Below are positions 46,291 through 56,002 of a stretch of DNA of 64,000 nt, piece by piece. The DNA comes from Stanieria sp. NIES-3757. GTDB taxonomy: Bacteria > Cyanobacteriota > Cyanobacteriia > Cyanobacteriales > Xenococcaceae. The translations under genes were made by a program, and so were the position numbers. The DNA is taken from contig AP017375.1 of assembly GCA_002355455.1 (NCBI GenBank), forward strand, positions 3,534,001 through 3,598,000. The letters are read 5' to 3'. The notes beneath the pieces are model-generated. The model did no database searches. It was given only the letters and a program-made list of their open reading frames with translations, and was not told where the DNA came from. The first letter of the stretch is position 1, and each line of letters begins with the position of its first letter.

Positions 46291-47793
46291 GTGATTGAAG
46301 TAGAAGTTCATTCTTCCCTACGGGATTTTCTGCGAGAACAAGATAAAGAAAATTGGCCTCATCATTTAACTATGGCACGGTTGGTAGCTAGAGCTTTGCG
46401 ATTGAGTCGTCCTGCCTTAATTCAAACTGGTAGTAGTGTAGGTAAATATTGTCTTAGCTATTTGATGCCCGCTTTAGTTGGAGATTGGTCGGTAATTATT
46501 GTCGCACCTGAAAAAGTACAGTCTTATCTGATTGAAGATTTTATTCCTGCGCTACAAACTTGGTTAGGTACTCAAAAAAATGTCAGAATTGGAGAGCGTT
46601 GGCAAAATACAGATCATTTATTACTAACCACACCTCACATTTGGTTAGGCGCTCGCTTTAATTACTCAGAAGCTTTTCCTGCTCATATTCCTACTATTAT
46701 TGATCGCGCTGACGATCTGGAAGATTTGGTGCGCCAAGAATTAACTGTTAATCTGAACAGATACGATTGGGAAGAATTGGGTCAAAATGCACCAGAATAT
46801 GCAGAATTAATTCGAGAATTCCGAATTAAGTTTACAAAAGCTATATTTTCTCGTCCAGCCAACCCTTATGAATGTTATTTACTTGAACCATCAGAACAAG
46901 AAAATCTGTTTCAGTTGCTGCAAACTTTAGCCAAACAACAATTATTAACTCCCAAACTGGATCAATTTTGGCAACAATGGCAACAACCCCACCCAATTCT
47001 TTGGGCTGCGATCGCTAGAAGTCGAGGAGAAATCAGCTTACATACAGCACCCGCCGACGTAGCACCTATTTTAAGACCGATTTGGCAACAACAACCGATA
47101 GTTTTGATTGGTAGTTTTCTGGATTTAGAAGCTGATGCGCCTATTTATCGACAACAATTGGGCATTGGTGAAATTTTATCTCTTAAATTTTCCCCCAATC
47201 GACAAAATGAACACATCAATCTTTATTTACCAGATCGTTTTCCTTTGCCTAATACACCAGAATTTCGGCAAGCTTTAATTGAACAAACTCGAACTTTAGT
47301 TGATTTAAGTAGTCAAGTTAATCAGCCTGTCGTAATTTTGATTAATGATGTTCCTCTCAAAGCTCAAGTAGGGACATTTTTAGCTGCCGAATTTGGTTCT
47401 CGAGTTCGGGTAGAACAAACTAATTTAGCTGTAGACGGAATTTTAATTAGTGGTTGGGAATTTTGGTGTAGTCATCAAGATCGATTGCCTACTCCCCAAC
47501 TTTTAATTATTGCTACTTTACCTTTACCTTCTTTAGAAAATCCCCTCGTTGCTAGTCGAGTTGCCTATTATAAAAGTCAGCGACAAGATTGGTTTCGTCT
47601 TTATCTATTACCCAGTGCTTTAAGAAGAATTCAGCAAGCGATCTTACCTTTAAGAGAATCTCAAGGAGTAGTAGCTTTATTGGATAATCGAGTTAATTAC
47701 CGCAGTTACGGTAAAACAATTTTAACTGCCCTTGAACCTTGCGCCCGCATTAATTTTATTGATCCTACTTGGTTTAAGTTGGCTATTTCTTAA
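46291..47793 (+). CDS. DinG/Rad3-like helicase homologue with degenerate ATP site
   Basis: A 500-residue protein starting at GTG. The C-terminus LLPSALRRIQQAILPLRESQG, in part, and VVALLDNRVNYRSYGKTIL match motif VI of DinG-type helicases. But the Walker A equivalent reads QTGSSVGKY instead of GKT, and the DEAH box is IIDRADDLEDL. No Fe-S cysteine cluster is seen. It may therefore have lost helicase activity. It lies 33 bp after the HtrA-type protease gene and is probably co-transcribed. Confidence 0.75.
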   Translation: MIEVEVHSSLRDFLREQDKENWPHHLTMARLVARALRLSRPALIQTGSSVGKYCLSYLMPALVGDWSVIIVAPEKVQSYLIEDFIPALQTWLGTQKNVRIGERWQNTDHLLLTTPHIWLGARFNYSEAFPAHIPTIIDRADDLEDLVRQELTVNLNRYDWEELGQNAPEYAELIREFRIKFTKAIFSRPANPYECYLLEPSEQENLFQLLQTLAKQQLLTPKLDQFWQQWQQPHPILWAAIARSRGEISLHTAPADVAPILRPIWQQQPIVLIGSFLDLEADAPIYRQQLGIGEILSLKFSPNRQNEHINLYLPDRFPLPNTPEFRQALIEQTRTLVDLSSQVNQPVVILINDVPLKAQVGTFLAAEFGSRVRVEQTNLAVDGILISGWEFWCSHQDRLPTPQLLIIATLPLPSLENPLVASRVAYYKSQRQDWFRLYLLPSALRRIQQAILPLRESQGVVALLDNRVNYRSYGKTILTALEPCARINFIDPTWFKLAIS

Positions 47794-47817
47794 ATGTTTC
47801 CAGTCTGCTCTTTTTAT

Positions 47818-49956
47818 TTATCTTCTTAATCTCCCTAATCTTTCTAACAACCAATCATTGCCTTCTTCAGTAATGGGATAGTTGGGAATTTTCTTTAACT
47901 TATTCAGTCTCTGTAGGATTGAGGTTCGTCTGGGTGCTTCATCATGAGAACGAACTTCGCTTCTACCATAAATGGATGTTGATGGAGTTTGTTCCAAATA
48001 AAAGCTACTTTTGGGTTTTACAGGTTCGGCTTTAATCGACGGTTTTTTACTGGTTACGGGACGAGGAGGAAAATTTTGGACTGGTAGATCTTTGACTACT
48101 TCTAACATGAATTTTCGCCAAGTTTCAGCAGCGATCGCACTAGTTCCGTGGGTTGGTTGATTATCGTCATTCCCTAACCAAATTCCTGTAGTGACTTGGG
48201 GAATATAACCAATAAACCAGAGATCGCGAGCCTTGTCAGAAGTTCCAGTTTTGCCTGCTACTGGTCTGCCAATTTGAGCGGGTATTCCTGTACCATTATT
48301 GACAACACCTTGTAACATCCAAGTCATCGTAGCAGCACTATCTTTATCTATGGCTGTTCGAGATTTAGATTTAGCTTCGTAGATAATTTTACCGTAGCGA
48401 TCGCGTATACGTTCAATTCCATACCCTGGTTGATAAACTCCTTGATTAGCTAAAGTTGCATAGGCATTGGTTAATTCTAAGAGATTGACTTCCCAAGCAC
48501 CCAAAGCTAGAGAATAGGTAGGAATTAATTCTGATTGAATGCCCATTTTCTTGGCAATTTCAATAGTCGGTTCCCAACCAACATCGATCAAGGTGCGTAA
48601 GGCAACCACGTTAATTGAAGCAGCTAAAGCATCATAAAGAGATACTTCCCGATGACGATATTTATCTCCATAGTTTTTTGGTTGATAACCATCGACCATA
48701 TATTCAGAATCGAGATAAGATTTGTAAGGAGAAAAACCTGCTGCGATCGCTGTAGTATAAACAAAGGGTTTAAAGGTTGAACCTGGTTGACGTTGAGCTT
48801 GAGTAACGCGGTTAAATTGATTATTGCCAAAATCTCTTCCTCCCACCATCGCCTTAATGCCACCAGTAAGAGGATCGAGAGCGACTAAAGCAGCTTGCTG
48901 AAAAGTTTGCCACTTACCATATCGATCTAAAGCTTCGTTAACTTTCTCTTCGGCTGCTTGTTGCCATTTGTAATTGAGAGTAGTTTCGACTACAACTCCT
49001 CCTGCGTGCAAAATTTCTGGAGAGACGTATTGAGGCAGTTGCTTCTGAATATAATCGGTAAAATAAGGAGCAAATCTTTGAAACCGTTTGAGTTGATGAG
49101 GCTTGATTGTTAAAGGAGACGCGATCGCATCTTGGGCGATTTTACCATCGATTAATCCTTGTTGTGCCATCTTATTCAAAACGATGTTGCGTCTTTGTTT
49201 AGCTAACTCAGGATTGTTAATCGGAGAATAAAGACTGGGTGCAGGGACAATTCCCACCAAAGTTGCTACTTCTGATAAAGTTAACTCATCTAAAGACTTG
49301 CCAAAATAAACCCAAGCTGCATCCGCTACTCCATAAGCACCCGAACCAAAATAAACTGAATTAAGATAACATTCTAAAATTTCTTCTTTAGCAAAGTTTC
49401 CTTCAATCTGACTAGCAATAATAAGTTCTTGCAGTTTGCGCCAAATCGTTCTTTCTTGATTGAGATAAACCATCCGTGATAGTTGTTGGGTAATTGTACT
49501 ACCACCTTCAACTACACTTCCTGCTAGTAAATTACTAGCAGCAGCCCTAGAAATACCGAAAAAATCTATGCCATCATGGTCATAAAAACGACGATCTTCG
49601 CTAGCAATAAAAGCTTGAGTCAGAATTTGAGGAGTTTCGGCAAGTTTAACTTTTTCGTGAGTAACTGCACCAATTTCTTGTAAGACAGTCCCATCTGCTG
49701 CTTTGATCGTTAAAGTATCGGGACGAACATAACTAGATAAATCACTAACTGTTTGAGGTAAGCTTGATTTTAATTGCTGCCACGACCAACTAAAAGCGAT
49801 CGCGCTACTACTAATCCCAATCGCCATACCAATGTTGAACCAAAAGGGTAATTTATCTTTCAGTTTTGAGATTGATAATTGTTGTAAGGACTGAGATAGT
49901 AATGATGATGGAGTAGTGTTAGAAAGTTCTGGTTGACTGTTAGAAATCGGTTTCAC
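47818..49956 (-). CDS. Class A penicillin-binding protein (PBP1A family)
   Basis: A 712-residue bifunctional peptidoglycan synthase. One N-terminal transmembrane helix (near residues 40-60) is followed by the GT51 domain, with EDRRFYDHDGIDFFGI and the GGSTITQQLSRMVYL motif. The transpeptidase domain has the S-x-x-K serine in PGSTFKPFVY, the SxN motif AASINVVALRT and KTGTSDKARD. The proline- and lysine-rich C-terminus is disordered. It starts at a GTG. Confidence 0.92.
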   Translation of the reverse strand: MKPISNSQPELSNTTPSSLLSQSLQQLSISKLKDKLPFWFNIGMAIGISSSAIAFSWSWQQLKSSLPQTVSDLSSYVRPDTLTIKAADGTVLQEIGAVTHEKVKLAETPQILTQAFIASEDRRFYDHDGIDFFGISRAAASNLLAGSVVEGGSTITQQLSRMVYLNQERTIWRKLQELIIASQIEGNFAKEEILECYLNSVYFGSGAYGVADAAWVYFGKSLDELTLSEVATLVGIVPAPSLYSPINNPELAKQRRNIVLNKMAQQGLIDGKIAQDAIASPLTIKPHQLKRFQRFAPYFTDYIQKQLPQYVSPEILHAGGVVVETTLNYKWQQAAEEKVNEALDRYGKWQTFQQAALVALDPLTGGIKAMVGGRDFGNNQFNRVTQAQRQPGSTFKPFVYTTAIAAGFSPYKSYLDSEYMVDGYQPKNYGDKYRHREVSLYDALAASINVVALRTLIDVGWEPTIEIAKKMGIQSELIPTYSLALGAWEVNLLELTNAYATLANQGVYQPGYGIERIRDRYGKIIYEAKSKSRTAIDKDSAATMTWMLQGVVNNGTGIPAQIGRPVAGKTGTSDKARDLWFIGYIPQVTTGIWLGNDDNQPTHGTSAIAAETWRKFMLEVVKDLPVQNFPPRPVTSKKPSIKAEPVKPKSSFYLEQTPSTSIYGRSEVRSHDEAPRRTSILQRLNKLKKIPNYPITEEGNDWLLERLGRLRR

Positions 49957-50175
49957 GCTAGAAAAATCCTTAAGAGATTACAGCCAGCAAGACGCAAGAT
50001 TGGCTATGAAACGGAAATGTTCCTGTTTTTTAATTAATTAAATTTTATTTGCCAATTTTTTCTGCTTTTTATCTACTCATTAACGAGCGATAATTTTGCT
50101 GCGGCTATTTTAGCCTCTGAGATTTTTCCTAGACAAAATCTTAACAGTTATGATACAGAAGTCATTTACCAGTAG

Positions 50176-50195
50176 AGACGTAACATGTTACGTCT
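50176..50195. repeat. Perfect 20-bp palindrome
   Basis: AGACGTAACATGTTACGTCT reads the same on both strands. Palindromes of the AGACGT(N)ACGTCT kind are dispersed in many cyanobacterial genomes. It lies about 220 bp upstream of the PBP gene and could equally be a regulator site. Confidence 0.7.
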
Positions 50196-50223
50196 GTAAA
50201 CCATTTACCAATTATTATACCAA

Positions 50224-50311
50224 TTCTCAAAAGTAACTGGAGACTTAGTTGAGTTAAATTTTTGATATATCTTTATTTTAGGCTTTTTATCTATCTAGCG
50301 ACTTTTGAGAA
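50224..50311. repeat. Possible small MITE with 11-bp inverted repeats
   Basis: TTCTCAAAAGT (50224-50234) and ACTTTTGAGAA (50301-50311) are perfect inverted copies 88 bp apart end to end. The inside is AT-rich and non-coding. Outer flanks (TATACCAA and ACGATATTA) show no clear duplication. Confidence 0.5.
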
Positions 50312-50406
50312 ACGATATTAGTTTAAATTATGTAGAGTTAATGGACATTAGTTGATTAAAAAGTTTGTAATTTTGATAAAAAATGCCCATTCTCTAGACA
50401 ATCAAT

Positions 50407-52092
50407 TTACTGGGAAACAGTAACAACGGTCGCTACTTCAGGTTCGACAACTTGCGGAAATAAGAATTTTTGAGCATAAATTTGTGGATTACCTTCGGCA
50501 AATTGAGTATAAGATTGACGAATCTGAGTATTAATAGCAACAGTTTTTACGTCATACATCTGAGTAGTCAACTTGGGATAAACTCCAATCCCAATAATCA
50601 TAATTAGAAAACAAGCAGCAATAAATATTTCCCGTGGTTTAGCATCACTGTAATCTGCATCCGCTGGTAAGACACAACTCGTGCCAAAACATACTGCTTG
50701 ATCGTTATTTTTATTTTTGAAACTATTATCTTCTAAAGTGCAAGCTGGTGCTGTATGAGATTGGTAAAAAACCTGTCTAAGCATCGAAAGTAAATAAATC
50801 GGCGTGAGGATTAATCCTACTGCTGCCAGAATAACAGTTACCGTACGGAAAGTAGAACTATAAATATCGCTCGTAGCAACTCCCACAAACACGGCAAGTT
50901 CACTAGCAAAACCACTCATTCCAGGCAACGCCAGAGAAGCCATTGCAGCTATAGTAAACAGAGCAAATACTTTCGGCATTGCTTGAGCTAATCCACCCAT
51001 TTTATCCATAAATAAGGTGTGAGTGCGATCGTAGGTAACTCCTGTGAGGAAAAATAAAACTGCTGCGATCAAACCGTGGGAAAGCATTTGTAGCATAGCA
51101 CCACTGATTCCTAAGTCAGTAAAAGAAGCGATGCCTAACAAAACAAAACCCATGTGAGATACTGAGGAATAGGCTAGGCGACGTTTCATATTGGATTGAC
51201 CAAAAGAGCTAAACGCGCCATAAATAATATTAACCACACCCAAAGTAGCGAGAATCGGTGCAAAATAAACGTGAGCTTCGGGTAAAACTTCTAAATTGAG
51301 GCGAATTAAACCATATCCACCCATTTTTAAAAGTACACCTGCTAAAATCATCGAAACAGGTGCAGATGCTTCACCATGAGCATCGGGTAACCAAGTATGA
51401 AGAGGGAAAATCGCTAATTTAACCCCAAACGCAATTAATAAGCCTGCATAAACTGGTAATTCTAAAGCAAGAGGATAATCTTTTAAGCCTAATTCGGCAA
51501 GATCAAAGGTGACATTATTGCCGTAAAAAGCCATTGCTAAACCCGCTACTAAAATAAAGATTGAAGCTGCTGCGGTATAGAGCAAAAATTTAGTAGCTGC
51601 GTAACGACGCTTTTCACCACCCCAAATAGAAACGAGAAGATACACTGGAACTAGCTCTATTTCCCACATAATGAAAAAGAGCAGAATATCTTGGGCGATA
51701 AACACACCAATTTGTGCTGAATACAATACCAGCATCAAGAAATAAAAGAGACGAGGTTTGCGATCAACTTGCCAAGCAGACAAAATTGATAGGGTAGTGA
51801 CAAAACCTGCTAATAGAACCAAAGGAGCAGACAAACCATCAACAGAAACTGCCCAGTTCAATCCTAACTGAGGCATCCAACTATACTTTTCTACCAGTTG
51901 AAATTGGGCATTACTAGGATCGTAATTTTGCCAAAATACGTAACACATTAAAACAAAGTCTGCAACGCCTACACCCAACGCATACCAACGTATACGCTTG
52001 CCTTCTTTATCCGGTAAAAAGGGAATAGCCAAAGAAGCGAGTAGTGGTAGTAGAGCGATCGCGGTAAGCCAGGGAAATTGATCCGCTATCAT
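50407..52092 (-). CDS. ndhD: NADH dehydrogenase-like subunit NdhD (chain 4)
   Basis: A 561-residue membrane subunit of NDH-1 with about 14 transmembrane helices, one of the three antiporter-like proton-pumping subunits. Conserved motifs include the lysine/glutamate region [12 protein letters not shown] and [22 protein letters not shown]. The long C-terminal loop [20 protein letters not shown] is typical of cyanobacterial NdhD of the respiratory/cyclic complex (D1/D2 group). The ATG at 52092 is preferred to a TTG four codons upstream. Confidence 0.94.
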   Translation of the reverse strand: MIADQFPWLTAIALLPLLASLAIPFLPDKEGKRIRWYALGVGVADFVLMCYVFWQNYDPSNAQFQLVEKYSWMPQLGLNWAVSVDGLSAPLVLLAGFVTTLSILSAWQVDRKPRLFYFLMLVLYSAQIGVFIAQDILLFFIMWEIELVPVYLLVSIWGGEKRRYAATKFLLYTAAASIFILVAGLAMAFYGNNVTFDLAELGLKDYPLALELPVYAGLLIAFGVKLAIFPLHTWLPDAHGEASAPVSMILAGVLLKMGGYGLIRLNLEVLPEAHVYFAPILATLGVVNIIYGAFSSFGQSNMKRRLAYSSVSHMGFVLLGIASFTDLGISGAMLQMLSHGLIAAVLFFLTGVTYDRTHTLFMDKMGGLAQAMPKVFALFTIAAMASLALPGMSGFASELAVFVGVATSDIYSSTFRTVTVILAAVGLILTPIYLLSMLRQVFYQSHTAPACTLEDNSFKNKNNDQAVCFGTSCVLPADADYSDAKPREIFIAACFLIMIIGIGVYPKLTTQMYDVKTVAINTQIRQSYTQFAEGNPQIYAQKFLFPQVVEPEVATVVTVSQ

Positions 52093-52309
52093 GATAATGA
52101 GCAAAAATACTTAATATCGTGGATGGGATCATTATATTAAATTTTGTAAACAATTAAACACGATTTTTTTCTTAGTTAAACATAGTATTATTTCAATGGT
52201 TATTAATTTATGATTGATTTTTATGAATCCAAAAGATAGTTTAAGTCAAATATTTTGGTACAGATTCTGAAGAAAATAGAAAAGAGAAGTAAGTGTAAAT
52301 TAACCAGAA

Positions 52310-52639
52310 CTATCGACAAGTGGTAGTAGTAGAAGAAGAACTACTTCTCATGACGCCACCACCTGTACTACGGTTGCTACTGTAAGTAGAGCTACTTTGA
52401 CTACATTTGCTAGAGCTAGAAACCTGAGATTGAGAAGAAGTAGAACCAGAACGTATACTGCGCCAATTAATTAGGCGATCGATAAAAGAAGGAGAAGGGT
52501 TATTTCTAATATTGATGCCGTTATTATCGATAGAAACTTGTGTATGACCGTTTTTGACTTCGATATTATTGGCAGTAGCTACTCCAGCAGAAAGAATGAT
52601 CACAACTGGAATTAAAAATAAAGACTGTTTGGTAAACAT
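52310..52639 (-). CDS. Small exported serine-rich protein of unknown function
   Basis: A 109-residue protein with a signal peptide (MFTKQSLFLIPVVIILSAGVATA, shortened to LFLIPVVIILSAGVATA). After a short beta-like part (VKNGHTQVSIDNNGINI) the C-terminal half is almost only serine, threonine and glycine with two cysteines. GGGAG lies 11 nt before the ATG at 52639, which is why a longer start at 52687 is rejected. No family recognised. Confidence 0.65.
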   Translation of the reverse strand: MFTKQSLFLIPVVIILSAGVATANNIEVKNGHTQVSIDNNGINIRNNPSPSFIDRLINWRSIRSGSTSSQSQVSSSSKCSQSSSTYSSNRSTGGGVMRSSSSSTTTTCR

Positions 52640-52854
52640 GGTTTGAACCACTCCCTTAAAAAAAATAGTAAATCTTGAAACATCCATAGATAACCGCTTG
52701 TAGAAACTTCTTATTTATTGTTAAGGTGGAATGCGGTATCTGGTAATAACCTTTCATTTATATGTCTGCTTAATTTTATTTATGCAGAAGATTTAGTTAA
52801 TGCTTAGGTTAAATATCGACCTCACTATTTCAATACGTCTGCTGACTTTTTTTT

Positions 52855-53811
52855 ATGCAGGGGTTTGCTCAATTGACTACCAAAAAAGTTTTTAGCCTCT
52901 TACAAAAACTAGCTATTGGCATCATCATAGCTAGCTTGATAATTACACCTGTTAATGCCCAATCTGTTCTCAAGCGTGCTGAACTATATAAGATTCGCAA
53001 TCAAGTCGATCTTAGTCGTCAAAATCAATCTAGCTGGAATCCTGCTCAACAAGGGGAAGCAATTGTTCCTCAAGATGCCGTTCGTACAGGAGCTAATTCT
53101 CGCGCCGAATTACTTTTTAATGAGGGAACATTAGTTAGAACGGGGGCAGGGACTATTTTTCGCTTTGCTCCAGGTAAACGTAGCTTTGAGTTGGATAGTG
53201 GTGCAGCTTTAATTATGATTCGTCCAGGACAAGGACAAAGCATGATTACAACTCCAGAAGCAAGGGTTCAATCTCAGGGAACGGCTCTTTTCCTCCAACA
53301 CGATCCTAATCGCAATGCTTCTCTAATTGGAGTGTTGACTAATAGTCCAGCAGGATTGGTCCAAGTCTCTAACGCTAATGGAGATGTTACAATTCAACTA
53401 CAAGCTGGTCAATTTGTTTCTATTATTAATGGTGTGGTGGGATTAGTTGAATATTTTATCCTACCCATGTTTTATGAAAGTGTTGAATTAGCAGTAGGTT
53501 TGGGAACTGGACAAGAACAATTGGTCGCGCAAGAATCTCCTGAAGTTCAAAAAACAATTAACGTAGTTCGAGCAGAGGCAGTAGGATCGCTAAGAAATCA
53601 ACTTTCTTGGTTAAATGGTTTTTGTCAAATTGAAGTTCAACCTCAGCAACTTGCACCCTTATTTCAATGGTTGGGTTTATCTGTTCCAGGAGAACAAATT
53701 GCATTAAAGTTTCCAACAACAGACTTATTTGTCACTCCAGTTCGTTCTTTAAGTGGTATAGCTTGGTTAGGCAATTATTGTCAAAACTATCGTAAGTCTC
53801 ATCAAAAATAA
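52855..53811 (+). CDS. FecR-domain exported protein
   Basis: A 318-residue protein with a signal peptide (ending near ITPVNAQ) and a FecR domain: VPQDAVRTGANSRAELLFNEGT, in part VRTGANSRAELLF, then VRTGAGTIFRF and ITTPEARVQSQGTALFL. In cyanobacteria such stand-alone FecR proteins are periplasmic and often accompany polysaccharide or adhesin genes; no sigma factor or TonB receptor is adjacent. It lies upstream of the phycoerythrin operon. Confidence 0.82.
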   Translation: MQGFAQLTTKKVFSLLQKLAIGIIIASLIITPVNAQSVLKRAELYKIRNQVDLSRQNQSSWNPAQQGEAIVPQDAVRTGANSRAELLFNEGTLVRTGAGTIFRFAPGKRSFELDSGAALIMIRPGQGQSMITTPEARVQSQGTALFLQHDPNRNASLIGVLTNSPAGLVQVSNANGDVTIQLQAGQFVSIINGVVGLVEYFILPMFYESVELAVGLGTGQEQLVAQESPEVQKTINVVRAEAVGSLRNQLSWLNGFCQIEVQPQQLAPLFQWLGLSVPGEQIALKFPTTDLFVTPVRSLSGIAWLGNYCQNYRKSHQK

Positions 53812-53961
53812 TATTAAGCAATCTGAAACTCGCCAAAATGTTAGAAACCTGTTGCAATTGGCTCAAAGTGTAACAAGATTTGCTCAAACGTTACAGATTA
53901 TTACTTTGTTTCTAATAAATGAGACTGTCGTATCCTCCATCTTTTATCTTCTATATTGGTT

Positions 53962-53981
53962 GGTCAAACGAGTAATTGACC
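53962..53981 (+). promoter_or_regulatory. Inverted repeat upstream of cpeB
   Basis: GGTCAA-N8-TTGACC (53962-53981), extended imperfectly to TTGGTCAA...TTGACCGA, lies 47 bp before the cpeB ATG. It could be a regulator site for light-controlled phycoerythrin expression. Confidence 0.45.
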
Positions 53982-53991
53982 GATACAGTAA

Positions 53992-54582
<591 letters not shown>

Positions 54583-54603
54583 AATTTTTCCCTTAATTAA
54601 TGA

Positions 54604-55176
<573 letters not shown>

Positions 55177-55226
55177 GCATAGTTGTTTTAAGTAAGCTGA
55201 TTGGTTATTATGCTGATCGGTTAATG

Positions 55227-55284
55227 GAGACTCTTAGTCTGTTGCTTTGGCTTCAAATAGTTAAAGTTCCAGTCTGAGAGTCTC
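55227..55284 (+). terminator. Long hairpin between cpeA and the CpeZ-like gene
   Basis: GAGACTCTTAGTCTG (55227-55241) pairs with CAGTCTGAGAGTCTC (55270-55284), 13 of 15 bases. No T-run follows, so it is more likely an attenuator or RNA-stabilising processing site than a full terminator. It would make cpeBA mRNA more abundant than the downstream gene. Confidence 0.7.
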
Positions 55285-55319
55285 TAATCATTGTGATTGT
55301 ACGGAAAAGTATTCAACCT

Positions 55320-55928
55320 ATGACGCTCGACTCTTTGTTTGAACAATTAAAACATCCTAACCCCAATCTGCGGAAGCGAGCCATGCTAGAAATAGCAGAA
55401 CTTAGAGATGAAAGAACGATTCCTCGCTTGATGAACAATTTAGAAGCAGAAGACGTTGTTTATCGGCGAGCTAGTGTAAAAACTTTAGGGGTGATTGGGG
55501 TAGATGCGGTTTCTCCTTTAGTAGACTCTCTGCTTAATAGTGATAATGCTACAGTTCGCTCTAGTTGTGCCAAAGCTTTAGCACAAATTATTGTGAATTA
55601 TCCAGAAGTTCCTCTACCTAGTGAGGGAATTGAAGGCTTAAAAAGAGCTATTAATGACCCTAATCCTGTAGTTTATATTGCTGCAATTATGGCTTTAGGC
55701 GAAGTTGGTTCTCTCGCACTCGATCTTTTACTAGAAGCCTTACAAACAACTGATAATGTAGCGATCGCAGTAACTATTCTTAATGCTTTGGGTTCAATGG
55801 GCGATCCCAGAGCGATAGAAACCCTGAATCAATTGACTAACGATGAATCAGCCGATCGTTATGTCCGTGAGTCTGCGGTGAGTGCGTTATCTCGTTTAGA
55901 AATGGTGATGAAATATAATCAGGATTAA
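55320..55928 (+). CDS. cpeZ: CpeZ-like HEAT-repeat phycoerythrin lyase/chaperone
   Basis: A 202-residue protein of HEAT/PBS-type repeats (LFEQLKHPNPNLRKRAMLEIAEL, in part HPNPNLRKRAMLEIAEL, and RASVKTLGVIGVDAV). Length and place after cpeBA fit CpeZ, which assists bilin attachment to CpeB with CpeY in Fremyella. cpeY is not in the window. ATG at 55320 aligns with the usual N-terminus; a GTG at 55293 is the alternative. It lies after the hairpin at 55227-55284. Confidence 0.8.
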   Translation: MTLDSLFEQLKHPNPNLRKRAMLEIAELRDERTIPRLMNNLEAEDVVYRRASVKTLGVIGVDAVSPLVDSLLNSDNATVRSSCAKALAQIIVNYPEVPLPSEGIEGLKRAINDPNPVVYIAAIMALGEVGSLALDLLLEALQTTDNVAIAVTILNALGSMGDPRAIETLNQLTNDESADRYVRESAVSALSRLEMVMKYNQD

Positions 55929-56002
55929 TAAATGTTGGAGAAATAATGTTGTTAGAGCGATCGCATTTACTTAGTCTACATCGAGATTGCGTTTTTAATT
56001 AA

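Larger units (their letters stand above)
49957..50406. other. 450-bp intergenic region with two repeat-like structures
   Basis: Between the PBP gene and ndhD I see no gene. It contains a perfect 20-bp palindrome at 50176-50195 and a pair of 11-bp inverted repeats at 50224-50234 and 50301-50311, described separately. The rest is AT-rich. Confidence 0.6.
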
